64,000 nucleotides of DNA from an uncultured Flavobacteriaceae bacterium (GCA_947493175.1 CANLQD010000009.1:1-64000); one strand, 5' to 3'. Shown: positions 8,201 through 15,965, counted from the first letter of the stretch. A program made the numbers and translations. Notes: generated by a model from the sequence alone, not told the origin.

Positions 8201-10565
8201 TCACGACCGTCCAATTGCCCACTGGGGCACTCGATGTGGCTCCCAAAGCATAACTTTCGAAATCTTCCTGTAGCACGGTCGAGGCAGAAGATATGCCTCT
8301 AAGGTGTAGCTTGGCCTCGGGCGTATTGGTACCGATACCAACATCGCCATTATAATGTAAATAGGGCGAAGTGTTGGTTGCGGGACCCAAGGAAGGGGTT
8401 CTCCATGGCTCTGCGTCTATCACAGATACCGTTGTACTATTGTTGTCCTCATCTTGATAGGTTATGGCATCCCCGGTGCCGTTCAAAGTCAAGGCCGTAA
8501 GCGTTTCGTTCTCCGGGAGGTCTTGCCAGCTGGCATTTCCCATCGCATCACTGGTTAGTATTTTCCCTTGTGCTTCAGTACCATCCTCTAATCGAAACAC
8601 GGTATTCGATGCTACAGCTAATGGGGCAATGGCAAAATTATCAAACGTTATGGTCACGGTTTCACCGGCTGCAACGCTATAAACGTCCAAATCGATATAT
8701 AGTGTATTTACACCTGGATCTAATGTAAAGTTGATGGTTCCACCCGTACTATTGGTGCCATCGGTATACTCTCCAAGAAATTCATCTGGACTAAAATTAT
8801 CATAACCATATAGCTCTACTTCACTATAACCGGTAGCTGGTAAATTAATAGCCCAGTCCAAACTCAGGGTTGCACCCCCGGCAGGAATACTCACTGCCAA
8901 GCTTATGGCATCGGATTCATCGGTTGTATAGGTTCTTACCAAACCTTGACCGCTGCCCACAGTACCAATTACTGGTGCGGTTCCATATTCTAAGGAAAAA
9001 GGGGCAGGCATAGGATTTCCTAATGCGTAGGATTCAAAATCTTCTTCAAAAATAGGAGGGGTAGCTGGTGCACTTGCCTTTATATGAAAGGGCACAGAAG
9101 GGCTGTTGGTGCCAATGCCCACGTTTCCATTGGGATAATGGAGTACCGTAGATGTAGGGTCTGCAGCACTACCATCCGGGTTTTGCCACGGACTTTCCTT
9201 TAAAAGGGCGCTAAGGTCTACATTGGTTGTGTTCCCATCTTCCAAAGTGATACTTAGTTGATGGTTGGTATCATCTAGACTAAAATCAGTTACCGTTTGG
9301 TCGTCCGTATCGGTATCGTCCAACAGGGCGCTTACATCTACAGTGGCCGTGTTCCCGTCCTCCAGGGTAATGCTGAGCTCCTCGTTGGTGGCATCATAGC
9401 TGAAGTCCGTCACCGTTTGATCGTCCGTATCCGTATTGTCCAAAAGGGCACTCACACCGACCGTTGCGGTATTGCCGTCCTCTAACGTAATACTGAGTTC
9501 CTCGTTGGTAGCGTCATAGCTGAAATCGGTGACAGTCTGATCGTCGGTATCCGTGTCGTCCAACAGGGCGCTTACATCTACCGTGGCCGTGTTCCCGTCC
9601 TCCAGGGTAATGCTGAGCTCCTCGTTGGTGGCATCATAGCTGAAGTCCGTCACCGTTTGATCGTCGGTATCCGTATTATCCAAAAGGGCACTCACACCGA
9701 CCGTTGCGGTATTGCCGTCCTCTAACGTAATACTGAGTTCCTCGTTGGTAGCGTCATAGCTGAAATCGGTGATGGTCTGATCGTCAGTATCCGTGAAGCT
9801 GTTGTTCAGTACGCTAAGGTCTACCGTCGCCGTATTGCCGTCTTCAAGGGTAATGGCCAGTTCGTTGTTCGTGTCATCGAAATCGAAGGCCGTTATCGTT
9901 TGATCGTCCGTATCGGTATCGTCCAACAGAGCGCTTACACCGACCGTTGCGGTATTCCCATCCTCTAACGTAATACTGAGTTCCTCATTGGAGGCATCAT
10001 AACTGAAATCGGTGATGGTCTGGTCATCGGTATCCGTAAAGCTATTGTTCAGTACGCTAAGGTCTACCGTCGCCGTATTGCCGTCTTCAAGGGTAATGGC
10101 CAGTTGGTTGTTCGTATTATTGAAATCGAAGGCCGTTATCGTTTGGTCGTCCGTGTCAATACCTGTGGCCATACTGGTCACATCTACTGTAGTAGGGGTA
10201 TTATTCTCATCATAATAGGTAATGGTGCCATCAAGATTGTCGACCAATCGGGTAACGGTTTCCGAAATTGCGCTACCGCCTATGAAGGATTGCCAGAAGG
10301 TACCCGACCAATAATAAAATCCTGGTACCACATCGGAAACAGTGGCCGTGTTGTATACCAAAAGGCTTTCAACATTTCCGGTGGTAATAGTCGTTGCATC
10401 CAACGTACCGGTCAAAGACACTCTGGGTATGAGTATCCCTTTATCGCCGGAAGTTGCAAAAATATCGAGTTGTGCCGAAGGGTTAGGCGTTTCTGTCCCT
10501 ATCCCGACCTGTGCGGTTGACACAAGGCAAAAAAACAATGTAAACAAGGTAGCAATGGTTTTCAT
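5277..10565 (-). CDS. Giant secreted repeat protein, adhesin/tail-fibre-like
   Basis: A 1762-residue protein with signal peptide (MKTIATLFTLFFCLVSTAQ), last gene of an operon with PorP/SprF and a T9SS type B protein, hence probably displayed on the surface. Order: VGIGTETPNPSAQLDI (residue 20); eight tandem 40-aa units built on DTDDQT-TDFSYDATNEELSI (about 134-454); two modules introduced by EDFESYALG, each after a GIGTN-P motif; linkers reading LTSDADGN; then two nearly identical blocks (about 1006-1334 and 1383-1711), each with about 12 repeats of 17 residues starting NTAxG, like YadA-type heads. The C-terminal 40 residues (GLATGDMYRTASGELRIKL) resemble phage tail-fibre ends. No type A or B T9SS domain is visible at its C-terminus, so its export route is unclear. 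The duplicated part is much GC-richer than its surroundings. Confidence 0.88.
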   Translation of the reverse strand: MKTIATLFTLFFCLVSTAQVGIGTETPNPSAQLDIFATSGDKGILIPRVSLTGTLDATTITTGNVESLLVYNTATVSDVVPGFYYWSGTFWQSFIGGSAISETVTRLVDNLDGTITYYDENNTPTTVDVTSMATGIDTDDQTITAFDFNNTNNQLAITLEDGNTATVDLSVLNNSFTDTDDQTITDFSYDASNEELSITLEDGNTATVGVSALLDDTDTDDQTITAFDFDDTNNELAITLEDGNTATVDLSVLNNSFTDTDDQTITDFSYDATNEELSITLEDGNTATVGVSALLDNTDTDDQTVTDFSYDATNEELSITLEDGNTATVDVSALLDDTDTDDQTVTDFSYDATNEELSITLEDGNTATVGVSALLDNTDTDDQTVTDFSYDATNEELSITLEDGNTATVDVSALLDDTDTDDQTVTDFSLDDTNHQLSITLEDGNTTNVDLSALLKESPWQNPDGSAADPTSTVLHYPNGNVGIGTNSPSVPFHIKASAPATPPIFEEDFESYALGNPMPAPFSLEYGTAPVIGTVGSGQGLVRTYTTDESDAISLAVSIPAGGATLSLDWAINLPATGYSEVELYGYDNFSPDEFLGEYTDGTNSTGGTINFTLDPGVNTLYIDLDVYSVAAGETVTITFDNFAIAPLAVASNTVFRLEDGTEAQGKILTSDAMGNASWQDLPENETLTALTLNGTGDAITYQDEDNNSTTVSVIDAEPWRTPSLGPATNTSPYLHYNGDVGIGTNTPEAKLHLRGISSASTVLQEDFESYALGATSSAPVGNWTVVNQPPFGAKVGQFSPAGVDSRTITFSITQPSGTVNFDWLFDGTDFTIPGYLRIQIIDATDIFNPDTVVEIYPTGATSGSVNETLAMGNYTLRFDAYEYADQAVYLDNLFITQGAPLNLIRIDDGNQAVGKILTSDADGNGTWEDAPSLTETTTTLTDNSNGTWTYTNEVNTSSILDITPYLHTQTTTNIANNNNGTWTYTNEENVATVIDINPYLSNNAWGLTGNSGTDPSTDFVGTTDARDLVFRTNDAERLRLTTQGQLEFTNASNSVYIGEQAGENDDQSVVRRNLGVGRLAMFTNTSGSDNTALGFQGLALSASGDENTALGSYAMGTANGGSENTAIGYQALLSNTANDNTAVGHLSLRSNTSGTQNVGLGSGALYTNTTGNDNTAIGAGTLNLGTTASNNTAVGTGAMNKTTTGDENTAVGRGSLNANTTGVQNVAIGRGTMVDSETGSENTALGYRALNLNIDGGENTAVGKFALGNNVSGNRNTTLGVLAGGEVLGSGNVMLGYRAGYNETGSDQLYIDNSSTDNPLIKGDFATDALTFNGGLTIQTGDTSGNYFKLVDGNQAVGKVLTSDADGNASWQDAGAAAGSSWSLTGNSGTDPSADFVGTTDARDLVLRTNDAERLRLTTQGQLEFTNASNSVYIGEQAGENDDQSVVRRNLGVGRLAMFTNTSGSDNTALGFQGLALSASGDENTALGSYAMGTANGGSENTAIGYQALLSNTANDNTAVGHLALRSNTSGTQNVGLGSGALYTNTTGNDNTAIGAGTLNLGTTASNNTAVGTGAMNKTTTGDENTAVGRGSLNANTTGVQNVAIGRGTMVDSETGSENTALGYRALNLNIDGGENTAVGKFALGNNVSGNRNTTLGVLAGGEVLGSGNVMLGYRAGYNETGSDQLYIDNSSTDDPLIKGDFATDELTINGKLVVTGKINAADVNFSGLPVAADDTAAAGLGLATGDMYRTASGELRIKL
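5432..6416 (-). repeat. Copy A of a ~985-bp internal duplication
   Basis: This block matches 6563-7547 at a constant offset of 1131 bases. Most of its length is base-identical, with only a handful of substitutions such as HLALRSN against HLSLRSN and DLVLRTN against DLVFRTN. It encodes the second set of NTAxG repeats of the giant protein. Confidence 0.9.
6563..7547 (-). repeat. Copy B of a ~985-bp internal duplication
   Basis: The partner of 5432-6416, lying 5' of it in the gene. The roughly 146 bases between the copies encode a TIQTGDTSGNYFKLVDGNQA-type linker absent after copy A. The near identity implies a recent duplication or ongoing gene conversion. Confidence 0.9.
9205..10165 (-). repeat. 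Eight tandem ~120-bp units encoding 40-aa repeats
   Basis: Each unit encodes a variant of DTDDQTVTDFSYDATNEELS plus ITLEDGNTATVDVSALLD. Units alternate in their tail: GVSALLDDT/GVSALLDNT against DVSALLDDT or DLSVLNNSFT. The higher-order period is therefore about 240 bp, suggesting expansion by two-unit steps. The outermost units are the most divergent. Confidence 0.88.
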
Positions 10566-10580
10566 GGTATGGTATTAACA

Positions 10581-11513
10581 TTAAAAAAATCGGGGTGACC
10601 GAATCTTTAAAGGGTCTTTAAATAAATCGTATCGAATAAAAAATTCATGAGATCCTTGATTATAATTGGCCAGATTATTGACGCCGGCATCATAGGCATA
10701 TCCTAAAAAGAAATTCCTATTGATCTGAAAACCGGCCATGGCGTTGACAGATGCTTCCAGCCGATACGAAATCCCAAGGGTAATCTTTTCGTCCATCAGC
10801 ACATTTGCCGAAATATCGACACCGACAGGTGCCCCCGACACGTATTTTGACAGCAAGGTAGGCTTAAGCTTAAGCTGATCGTTCAAATCAAATACATAGC
10901 CCGCAATCAGATAAAAATGCGGTCTTTTTTTGGCCACGGAAACCTGAACATCATCATAAAAATTAGTGGCCAACAGGTTTGGTGTAGATATACCCAGATA
11001 CCATTTAGGTTTGTAGAGGTATATACCGGTTCCGATTACCGGGGACAGTTTGTTATCCACATTTTCAACAAAATCATCATCATCCGGGTCTAGGATATTC
11101 AAAACGGTATAGTCGATATTGAACATATCGGCCCCTATTTTTATTCCGAAAGCAAGGTTGAAATCGTTTTTGCCGTTAATAGTATAGGAAACATCCGAAA
11201 CAAGTCGTTGATTCTGTACCGGACCCGCTTGATCTGAAAGAATGGTAAACCCCAAACCGAGATGCTCTTTTCTCAAAGGCTTATCGACCGAAAGCGTAAA
11301 ATTTCGGGGAGCTCCCTCTAACGAGATCCATTGGGCTTTGTAGAGGCTATTGATGGTTATGAACTGTCTTGAGCCTGCATAAGCAGGGTTTACGCTGATG
11401 GTATTATACATATATTGGGTATACTGGGCTTCTTGTTGTGCGATGACCGATAGTGTAAAAAGCCATAGTACAACAGTTAGAAAAACAGCTAGGTTTGGTC
11501 TGGAAAGTAACAT
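10581..11513 (-). CDS. PorP/SprF family type IX secretion-associated outer-membrane protein
   Basis: A 310-residue protein with a signal peptide ending VIAQQEAQYTQ and the family hallmark QYTQYMYNTISVNPAYAGSR, followed by KAQWISLEGAPRNFTLSVDK and a run of amphipathic beta strands ending FFIRYDLFK. PorP/SprF proteins are outer-membrane barrel-like partners that help the type IX secretion system deliver or hold particular surface proteins, as SprF does for the gliding adhesin SprB. Here it sits one base after the type B protein and 15 bases before the giant repeat protein, so its probable client is one or both of these. Confidence 0.92.
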   Translation of the reverse strand: MLLSRPNLAVFLTVVLWLFTLSVIAQQEAQYTQYMYNTISVNPAYAGSRQFITINSLYKAQWISLEGAPRNFTLSVDKPLRKEHLGLGFTILSDQAGPVQNQRLVSDVSYTINGKNDFNLAFGIKIGADMFNIDYTVLNILDPDDDDFVENVDNKLSPVIGTGIYLYKPKWYLGISTPNLLATNFYDDVQVSVAKKRPHFYLIAGYVFDLNDQLKLKPTLLSKYVSGAPVGVDISANVLMDEKITLGISYRLEASVNAMAGFQINRNFFLGYAYDAGVNNLANYNQGSHEFFIRYDLFKDPLKIRSPRFF

Positions 11514-11514
11514 G

Positions 11515-12777
11515 CTATTGGTTCGTATTTAGGTATAGATATCCCGTTTTTTTTCGGGTAACGGACTTCGTTGTATCGGTTGTCTCTTCGAAGGTGAGCA
11601 CGTAGTAGTAGGTTCCCGAAGGAAGCAAGTTCGAAGCATTCACGGTAAGGCTTGATTCCGAATAGCCCCTGAATACATTCCCATGGCTATCGTAATCAGT
11701 GGTTTCAAATACTTTTATACCATCGCGATTGTATACCTGTACCGTATTGTTCGGATATGCATTGATGCCATCGATAAAGAAAAAATCATTTTTACCATCG
11801 TCATCTGTACTTATGGCGTTGTATATCTTAAGGTCTACCGTCTCTTCGGCAGATGCTACGATGGCCAAGGCAAATACACCATACCCCGAAAGCACTGTAG
11901 GGGTAGTAACCTTATTTTGCAACGGATCTACTACCCCACCCTCATTTACCCATTTGTCTAGACGGGTATCCCATCTTACAATCTGAAGGTTGTCTTTATC
12001 TGCGTTCAATACATTCGGTGAACTGGTATCGGACGACCAAAAAAGACTTAAAATGGTCTCATCACTATCGTTCATTTTCTGAAGCGTCCAGTATTCTCGG
12101 TCGTCAATGAACAAAATAGCAGTTTCTTTCTGTTCATGTGGGTAGGTAAGTGCCGAGTTTTCGTGATAATAAATTGCCTCGAAACCCCGATTATCCGTGC
12201 TGCCGACCTCGATGCCTGCACCCGCATAATACCCTTGGTCACCGATGGGGAAGATAAAGTTTTGATCGCCCTTTTTTGCAACCCATCCTTCTACATGACT
12301 TATGTTATGCGCTTCAGAGCTCCTTGCATCGGCTTCAAAACTTAGCAAACCCAAACTTGGATGTACCTTGAGAATACCTTCCAAAAAAGAAAACTCCCCA
12401 AAAACTTCCATTGCGCCATCCAATGCTATGGAAATACCGGGAGTGGTATTCTCTAAAATTGCATTGTACAACGAAATGGGAACGTCGCCACTAATTCTTT
12501 GCAAACCTTCACCGCGAAAAGAAACGGTACCCCGTTTACCTGAAAAAGTAAAGATCCCATCGTTTACAAGGTCTTTTTTTAGAACTATTCGCCCGTTGTT
12601 GGTAAGTGTTGCGGTAGGGCTGTTTATAAGAATTTCAGGAACGAAAACAACGGCACCCTCGGTACTAAAGAGGGTTCCGTTATTAACAAAAGACTGTGCA
12701 CGGCAATTAGGTATATTTAGGGTATACCACAGCACTAATAGATATGAACTGACCTTTGGTACTAAATGAATGTACAT
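11515..12777 (-). CDS. T9SS type B sorting (CHU_C) domain surface protein
   Basis: A 420-residue secreted protein, first of the three-gene minus-strand operon. It has a signal peptide (MYIHLVPKVSSYLLVLWYTL to CRAQ), a central beta-rich region containing a repeated NNG-type motif (FVNNGTLFSTEGAV, TLTNNGRIVLKKDLVNDGIF), and a C-terminal type B sorting domain of about 95 residues: NAISTDDDGKNDFFFIDGI, then NTVQVYNRDGIKVFETTDYD, then LLPSGTYYYVLTFE and KKTGYLYLN. That domain directs export by T9SS. Type B proteins are commonly paired with a PorP/SprF partner, as here. Likely a cell-surface or matrix component; ligand unknown. Confidence 0.9.
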   Translation of the reverse strand: MYIHLVPKVSSYLLVLWYTLNIPNCRAQSFVNNGTLFSTEGAVVFVPEILINSPTATLTNNGRIVLKKDLVNDGIFTFSGKRGTVSFRGEGLQRISGDVPISLYNAILENTTPGISIALDGAMEVFGEFSFLEGILKVHPSLGLLSFEADARSSEAHNISHVEGWVAKKGDQNFIFPIGDQGYYAGAGIEVGSTDNRGFEAIYYHENSALTYPHEQKETAILFIDDREYWTLQKMNDSDETILSLFWSSDTSSPNVLNADKDNLQIVRWDTRLDKWVNEGGVVDPLQNKVTTPTVLSGYGVFALAIVASAEETVDLKIYNAISTDDDGKNDFFFIDGINAYPNNTVQVYNRDGIKVFETTDYDSHGNVFRGYSESSLTVNASNLLPSGTYYYVLTFEETTDTTKSVTRKKTGYLYLNTNQ

Positions 12778-13548
12778 TAACAGTGTTTAGTAGGTTGACG
12801 TTTATGGTCATTTTCATATCCTTTTAGAAAACAGCACCTTACTTTTGGGGGAACGCCCTTTTAACATATAGCATCAAGGACTAAAAAAAGGTGTTTTCTA
12901 TGTTCAAAATCAAAAGTAGCCTTATACCCTTTACCGAACCAACGCAATTGATTATTTGGCTTAAGGCGGGAATTATTTGGATCATATTTTTGTAGTATCC
13001 ATTTTTTTATTAAAAAAACTGCTACGACAACCAAATCTACCACTTGCTCATATGTCACATTTTTGTCAACGACCGGTTTTAAACAATGGGCGGGTATCGT
13101 AGAAGTCTACCAAACATAAAAAGCGCGCTAACAGTCGGGTATAGAAAAGAGTAGATAGGTCTCCAGAAAGCCCGTTCATAACCGATGACGGGCTACCCCC
13201 TTCTTATTTTTTCGGAATTGATTTAAAACCCAAGCGTGTGGCAGCTTGTGGGGGCATTCGAAACCAGTCATACTTTGTACATTTTCCGCAAATGTTTTGT
13301 CGAAGGGGATTTCATTAATTTGTTGTAAATTTATCGGTACTAATTATTTAAGCGCCTAATGTTGCATCCAAACCCTTTTGTTATATATTCAATGACGTTG
13401 ACAAAGGCTTATGGAGCTTCGCTTCAGCCCGCTCCAGATGGTACGTCTTTTAATTCTTTGACAACAAAATAGGATAAATAAGTCGCTTTCTTATGCCGAG
13501 TTCAGCAGAAACATTGGAATATATTATCGTAACTGGTACTAACTTTGT
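12778..13548. other. 770-bp intergenic region without supported gene
   Basis: This region separates the divergent surface operon (minus) and ald (plus), so it should hold both promoters. A 65-codon minus-strand frame at 12861-13058 has no start context or family and is not accepted. A hairpin with 7-base arms (AGCCCGT 13169-13175 and ACGGGCT 13188-13194) precedes a pyrimidine-rich stretch. The segment 13390-13450 contains cttcgcttcagcccgctcc, a possible decayed repeat. The last bases hold the ald promoter. Confidence 0.5.
13514..13547 (+). promoter_or_regulatory. Promoter of ald, -7 box one base before the start codon
   Basis: TTG at 13514-13516 and a perfect TAACTTTG at 13540-13547 are separated by 23 bases, at the upper end of the 17-23 spacing reported for Flavobacterium. 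The ATG of ald begins at 13549, so transcription from this box would give a leaderless or nearly leaderless mRNA. Confidence 0.5.
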
Positions 13549-14748
13549 ATGAACCAACCCAGCTCGCCTTTTAGCAAACAACAGTTGCTACCCCAGGAAG
13601 AAACCCTTGAAGTGCTTAAACAGAAAAGGGAGCTTTTTATAGGTATTCCGAAGGAAAATCAATATCAAGAACAACGGGTTTGTCTCACTCCGGATGCCGT
13701 AAATGCCATTACCGCCCATGGACATCGAGTCTTGATCGAATCGGGCGCGGGAGAAGGCTCGCATTTTTCCGATACCGATTACACCAATGCCGGTGGGGAG
13801 GTCACCCGGGATACCAAAAAAGTATTCGGTTGCCCCCTGCTCTTGAAAGTAGAACCCCCTACCCTAGCTGAAATCGAGATGATGCATCCGCAGGCGACCA
13901 TTATTTCGGCCCTTCAGATCAAAACACAGGACAAACAATATTTTGAGCATCTGGCCAAAAAACGCATTACCGCCATTGCCTTTGAATACATTAAGGACGA
14001 TGATGGCAAATACCCCGCTGTACGATCGCTCAGCGAAATTGCCGGAATTTCCTCCGTATTGATCGCCTCGGAACTACTGGCCGCCACCAACGATGGGAAT
14101 GGACTCATGTTCGGAAACATTAGCGGCGTACCTCCGGTCGAAGTGGTCATCATAGGTGCCGGAACGGTCGGCGAGTTTGCGGCGCGCTCCGCTATCGGAC
14201 TTGGGGCCAATGTGAAGATTTTCGACAACTCGCTTACTAAACTACGTAAGATACAATCGAACCTTCGGCAAACGGTCTATACATCTACCATTCAACCCAA
14301 GAACCTATTAAAAGCATTAAAACGTTGTGATGTTGCTATTGGAGCGGTTCGGGGAACTGACCGCGCCCCTGTAGTCGTCAACGCTACCATGGTCGAGCAT
14401 ATGAAAAAAGGGGCGGTAGTCATCGATGTTAGCATCGATATGGGCGGTTGTTTCGAAACCAGTGAGGTAACAACCCATAACAAGCCTACTTTCGAAAAAT
14501 ACGGTGTTATTCATTATGGTGTGCCGAATATTCCTTCGCGCTACCCAAAAACGGCCACGGTATCGATCAGTAACATTTTTACGCCTTACCTGCTAAAACT
14601 GGGTGAGGAAGGTGGCTTGGAAAATTCCCTTCGATTCGATAAGGGCCTCCGCAATGGTCTCTATATGTATCATGGCATTTTAACCAACAAGTCGGTCGGT
14701 GAATGGTTCGATCTGCAATACAGTGATATTAACTTCCTGATTTTTTAA
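13549..14748 (+). CDS. ald: Alanine dehydrogenase
   Basis: A 399-residue cytoplasmic enzyme, NAD-dependent, interconverting L-alanine and pyruvate plus ammonia. The N-terminal catalytic domain opens with the flavobacterial form SPFSKQQLLPQEETLEV and LFIGIPKENQYQEQRVCLTP, the AlaDH/PNT signature. The Rossmann motif VVIIGAGTVGEFAARSA is at about residues 199-215 with an acidic residue (IFDNS) ending strand 2. GAVVIDVSIDMGGCFETSE and HYGVPNIPSRYPKTAT are typical C-terminal blocks. The length is slightly above the classical 370 residues because of the N-terminal extension seen in Bacteroidota. It is followed after one base by the DUF4258-type gene, suggesting an operon. Confidence 0.93.
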   Translation: MNQPSSPFSKQQLLPQEETLEVLKQKRELFIGIPKENQYQEQRVCLTPDAVNAITAHGHRVLIESGAGEGSHFSDTDYTNAGGEVTRDTKKVFGCPLLLKVEPPTLAEIEMMHPQATIISALQIKTQDKQYFEHLAKKRITAIAFEYIKDDDGKYPAVRSLSEIAGISSVLIASELLAATNDGNGLMFGNISGVPPVEVVIIGAGTVGEFAARSAIGLGANVKIFDNSLTKLRKIQSNLRQTVYTSTIQPKNLLKALKRCDVAIGAVRGTDRAPVVVNATMVEHMKKGAVVIDVSIDMGGCFETSEVTTHNKPTFEKYGVIHYGVPNIPSRYPKTATVSISNIFTPYLLKLGEEGGLENSLRFDKGLRNGLYMYHGILTNKSVGEWFDLQYSDINFLIF

Positions 14749-14749
14749 T

Positions 14750-15136
14750 ATGGATTTCCTTAAACGCCTGGGGTTTTATCTGGTGGGCCTCTCCATTGGC
14801 ATTGTATTCTTGATGGTATTCTTTAAAAAGAAATCCGATGAGACCGGGGTATCGTTTTGCTACCTGCCCAACTGTAGGACGCTAAAGGATATTCGCTCCA
14901 AGCAGCTCTCCTACTCCGACGAAATCAATACTATGCTCCTTAATAAATCTTTGGATTCCACGGATATCAATGGTTTTCTATGGGATGGAGAGGTCGATTT
15001 CGGGAACAGCGATACCAAATCGGCACCCTGTAAGACTTATTTGATCGAAGGGGAATTAAAGGAAAAACCTGCGGTGTTGACCGTAAGGAATTGCAGGTCA
15101 AAAGCGGTAATCGAACGCATTTCCTTAGAAAATTAA
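14750..15136 (+). CDS. DUF4258-type membrane-anchored small protein
   Basis: A 128-residue protein with one N-terminal transmembrane helix (LGFYLVGLSIGIVFLMVFF), then a soluble domain with three cysteines (SFCYLPNCRTLKDIRSK and APCKTYLIEGEL) and a final strand pair (VLTVRNCRSKAVIERI). The helix and absence of a cleavage site suggest it stays anchored. It begins one base after the ald stop codon. I recognise the flavobacterial DUF4258-like gene that regularly follows ald, but its function is unknown. Its stop codon is followed almost directly by the first palindromic repeat. Confidence 0.7.
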   Translation: MDFLKRLGFYLVGLSIGIVFLMVFFKKKSDETGVSFCYLPNCRTLKDIRSKQLSYSDEINTMLLNKSLDSTDINGFLWDGEVDFGNSDTKSAPCKTYLIEGELKEKPAVLTVRNCRSKAVIERISLEN

Positions 15137-15511
15137 GATTAGCATGTCGGGAGACGGGACCGCTTCGATACTTCGGCAAAGCTCAAGGTGACAATGAGCG
15201 TTCCTAGTCGGTCCTTTGCCAAATCAATGATATATTGTCAGTCCGAGCCTGGCGAGAACCCGACTGCCCAGTGAAAGGCGCTTCGGCACTTCGCAAAGCT
15301 CAACACAGGCTCAGCACGACATTTAGCGTTCCTAATTTGCCGGTTTGCCAAATCAAACCTATACTGTCAGTCCGAGCCTGTCGAGGACCCAACTGCCCAG
15401 TGAAAGGCGCTTCGACGCTTCGACAAGCTCAGTGAGACAATGAGTGTTCCTGATTTGCCGGTTTGCCAAATCAAACCTATACTGTCAGTCCGAGCTTGTC
15501 AAGGACTCGCC
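15137..15511. repeat. Left array of REPIN-like palindromic units (about three)
   Basis: Units of 118-129 bases marked by GTCAGTCCGAG at 15237, 15366 and 15484. Each unit pairs an arm of the form CTTCGACAAGCTCAGYGAGACA with a downstream, opposite-facing arm TGTCAGTCCGAGCCTGTCGAGG; the two match as inverted repeats at about 16 of 22 positions, with about 40-50 bases between them (TGAGTGTTCCT, CGGTTTGCCAAATC). Between units comes CGACTGCCCAGTGAAAGGCG. The last arm forms the 3' end of the GIY-YIG gene. The first unit is the most degenerate. Confidence 0.85.
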
Positions 15512-15820
15512 TCTACTCTCCGGATGCCCATGCTCTGTATAGTTTTTGGAAAATTTCACCAAATCATCCCATTTTTCCTCAATCAACGCTGACTTTTTGC
15601 GATGTGACCATCCCTTGATTTGTTTTTCAAGCTTTATGGCCTCCTTGGAATCAGTGCACTGCAAATACCATTTCAAGATAATCGGTCTTCTTGCATAGGT
15701 GTAGGCGTCTTTTTGATGGCCAGATGTGTGCTGCACAAATCTTCTCTCCAAGTCGTTCGTCATACCGGTGTAGAAGGTACCATCCGAACATCGTAAAATA
15801 TACACGTAATAAAATTTCAT
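15485..15820 (-). CDS. Small GIY-YIG nuclease-domain protein
   Basis: A 111-residue single-domain protein of the UPF0213/YhbQ-like GIY-YIG group. The fold is read from MKFYYVYILRCSDGTFYTGM (the YVYIL and YTG pair), then TNDLERRFVQHTSG with the catalytic-type Arg, and LKWYLQCTDSKEAIKLEKQI with the conserved Glu. The basic segment GWSHRKKSALIEEKW follows. Such proteins are predicted DNA nucleases, but cellular roles are mostly unknown. The last residues (LTSSD, then stop) are encoded by the left palindromic repeat arm, and another repeat array starts about 150 bases upstream of the start codon, so the gene is nested in the repeats. A role in spreading or processing the repeats is inference. Confidence 0.88.
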   Translation of the reverse strand: MKFYYVYILRCSDGTFYTGMTNDLERRFVQHTSGHQKDAYTYARRPIILKWYLQCTDSKEAIKLEKQIKGWSHRKKSALIEEKWDDLVKFSKNYTEHGHPESRGESLTSSD

Positions 15821-15965
15821 GTCCCAATTTAAGAAATGATTAAAAACGAATGAATTTCAACAGGTTGGTTTTGTCAGGAGTATTATAGAAAGTGCCTCGG
15901 CGGGCCTTAAAAAAAGGCCTATCATGAGGTATAGCATTTCTTATTTACTCCCTCATTTGGATACT
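15821..15965. other. Upstream region of the GIY-YIG gene with a short hairpin
   Basis: A spacer between the GIY-YIG start codon and the right repeat array. It contains a perfect 6-bp inverted repeat (GGCCTT 15903-15908 and AAGGCC 15914-15919, A-rich loop). Its minus-strand sequence should include the promoter of the nuclease gene, but I see no convincing -33/-7 pair. Confidence 0.4.

Noticed and set aside
12861..13058. 65-codon minus-strand frame in the spacer before ald
   Set aside because: No promoter, ribosome-binding context or recognisable domain; composition resembles the surrounding non-coding DNA.
15235..15435. 66-codon plus-strand frame through the left palindromic array
   Set aside because: Consists entirely of translated repeat sequence, with the same peptide twice.
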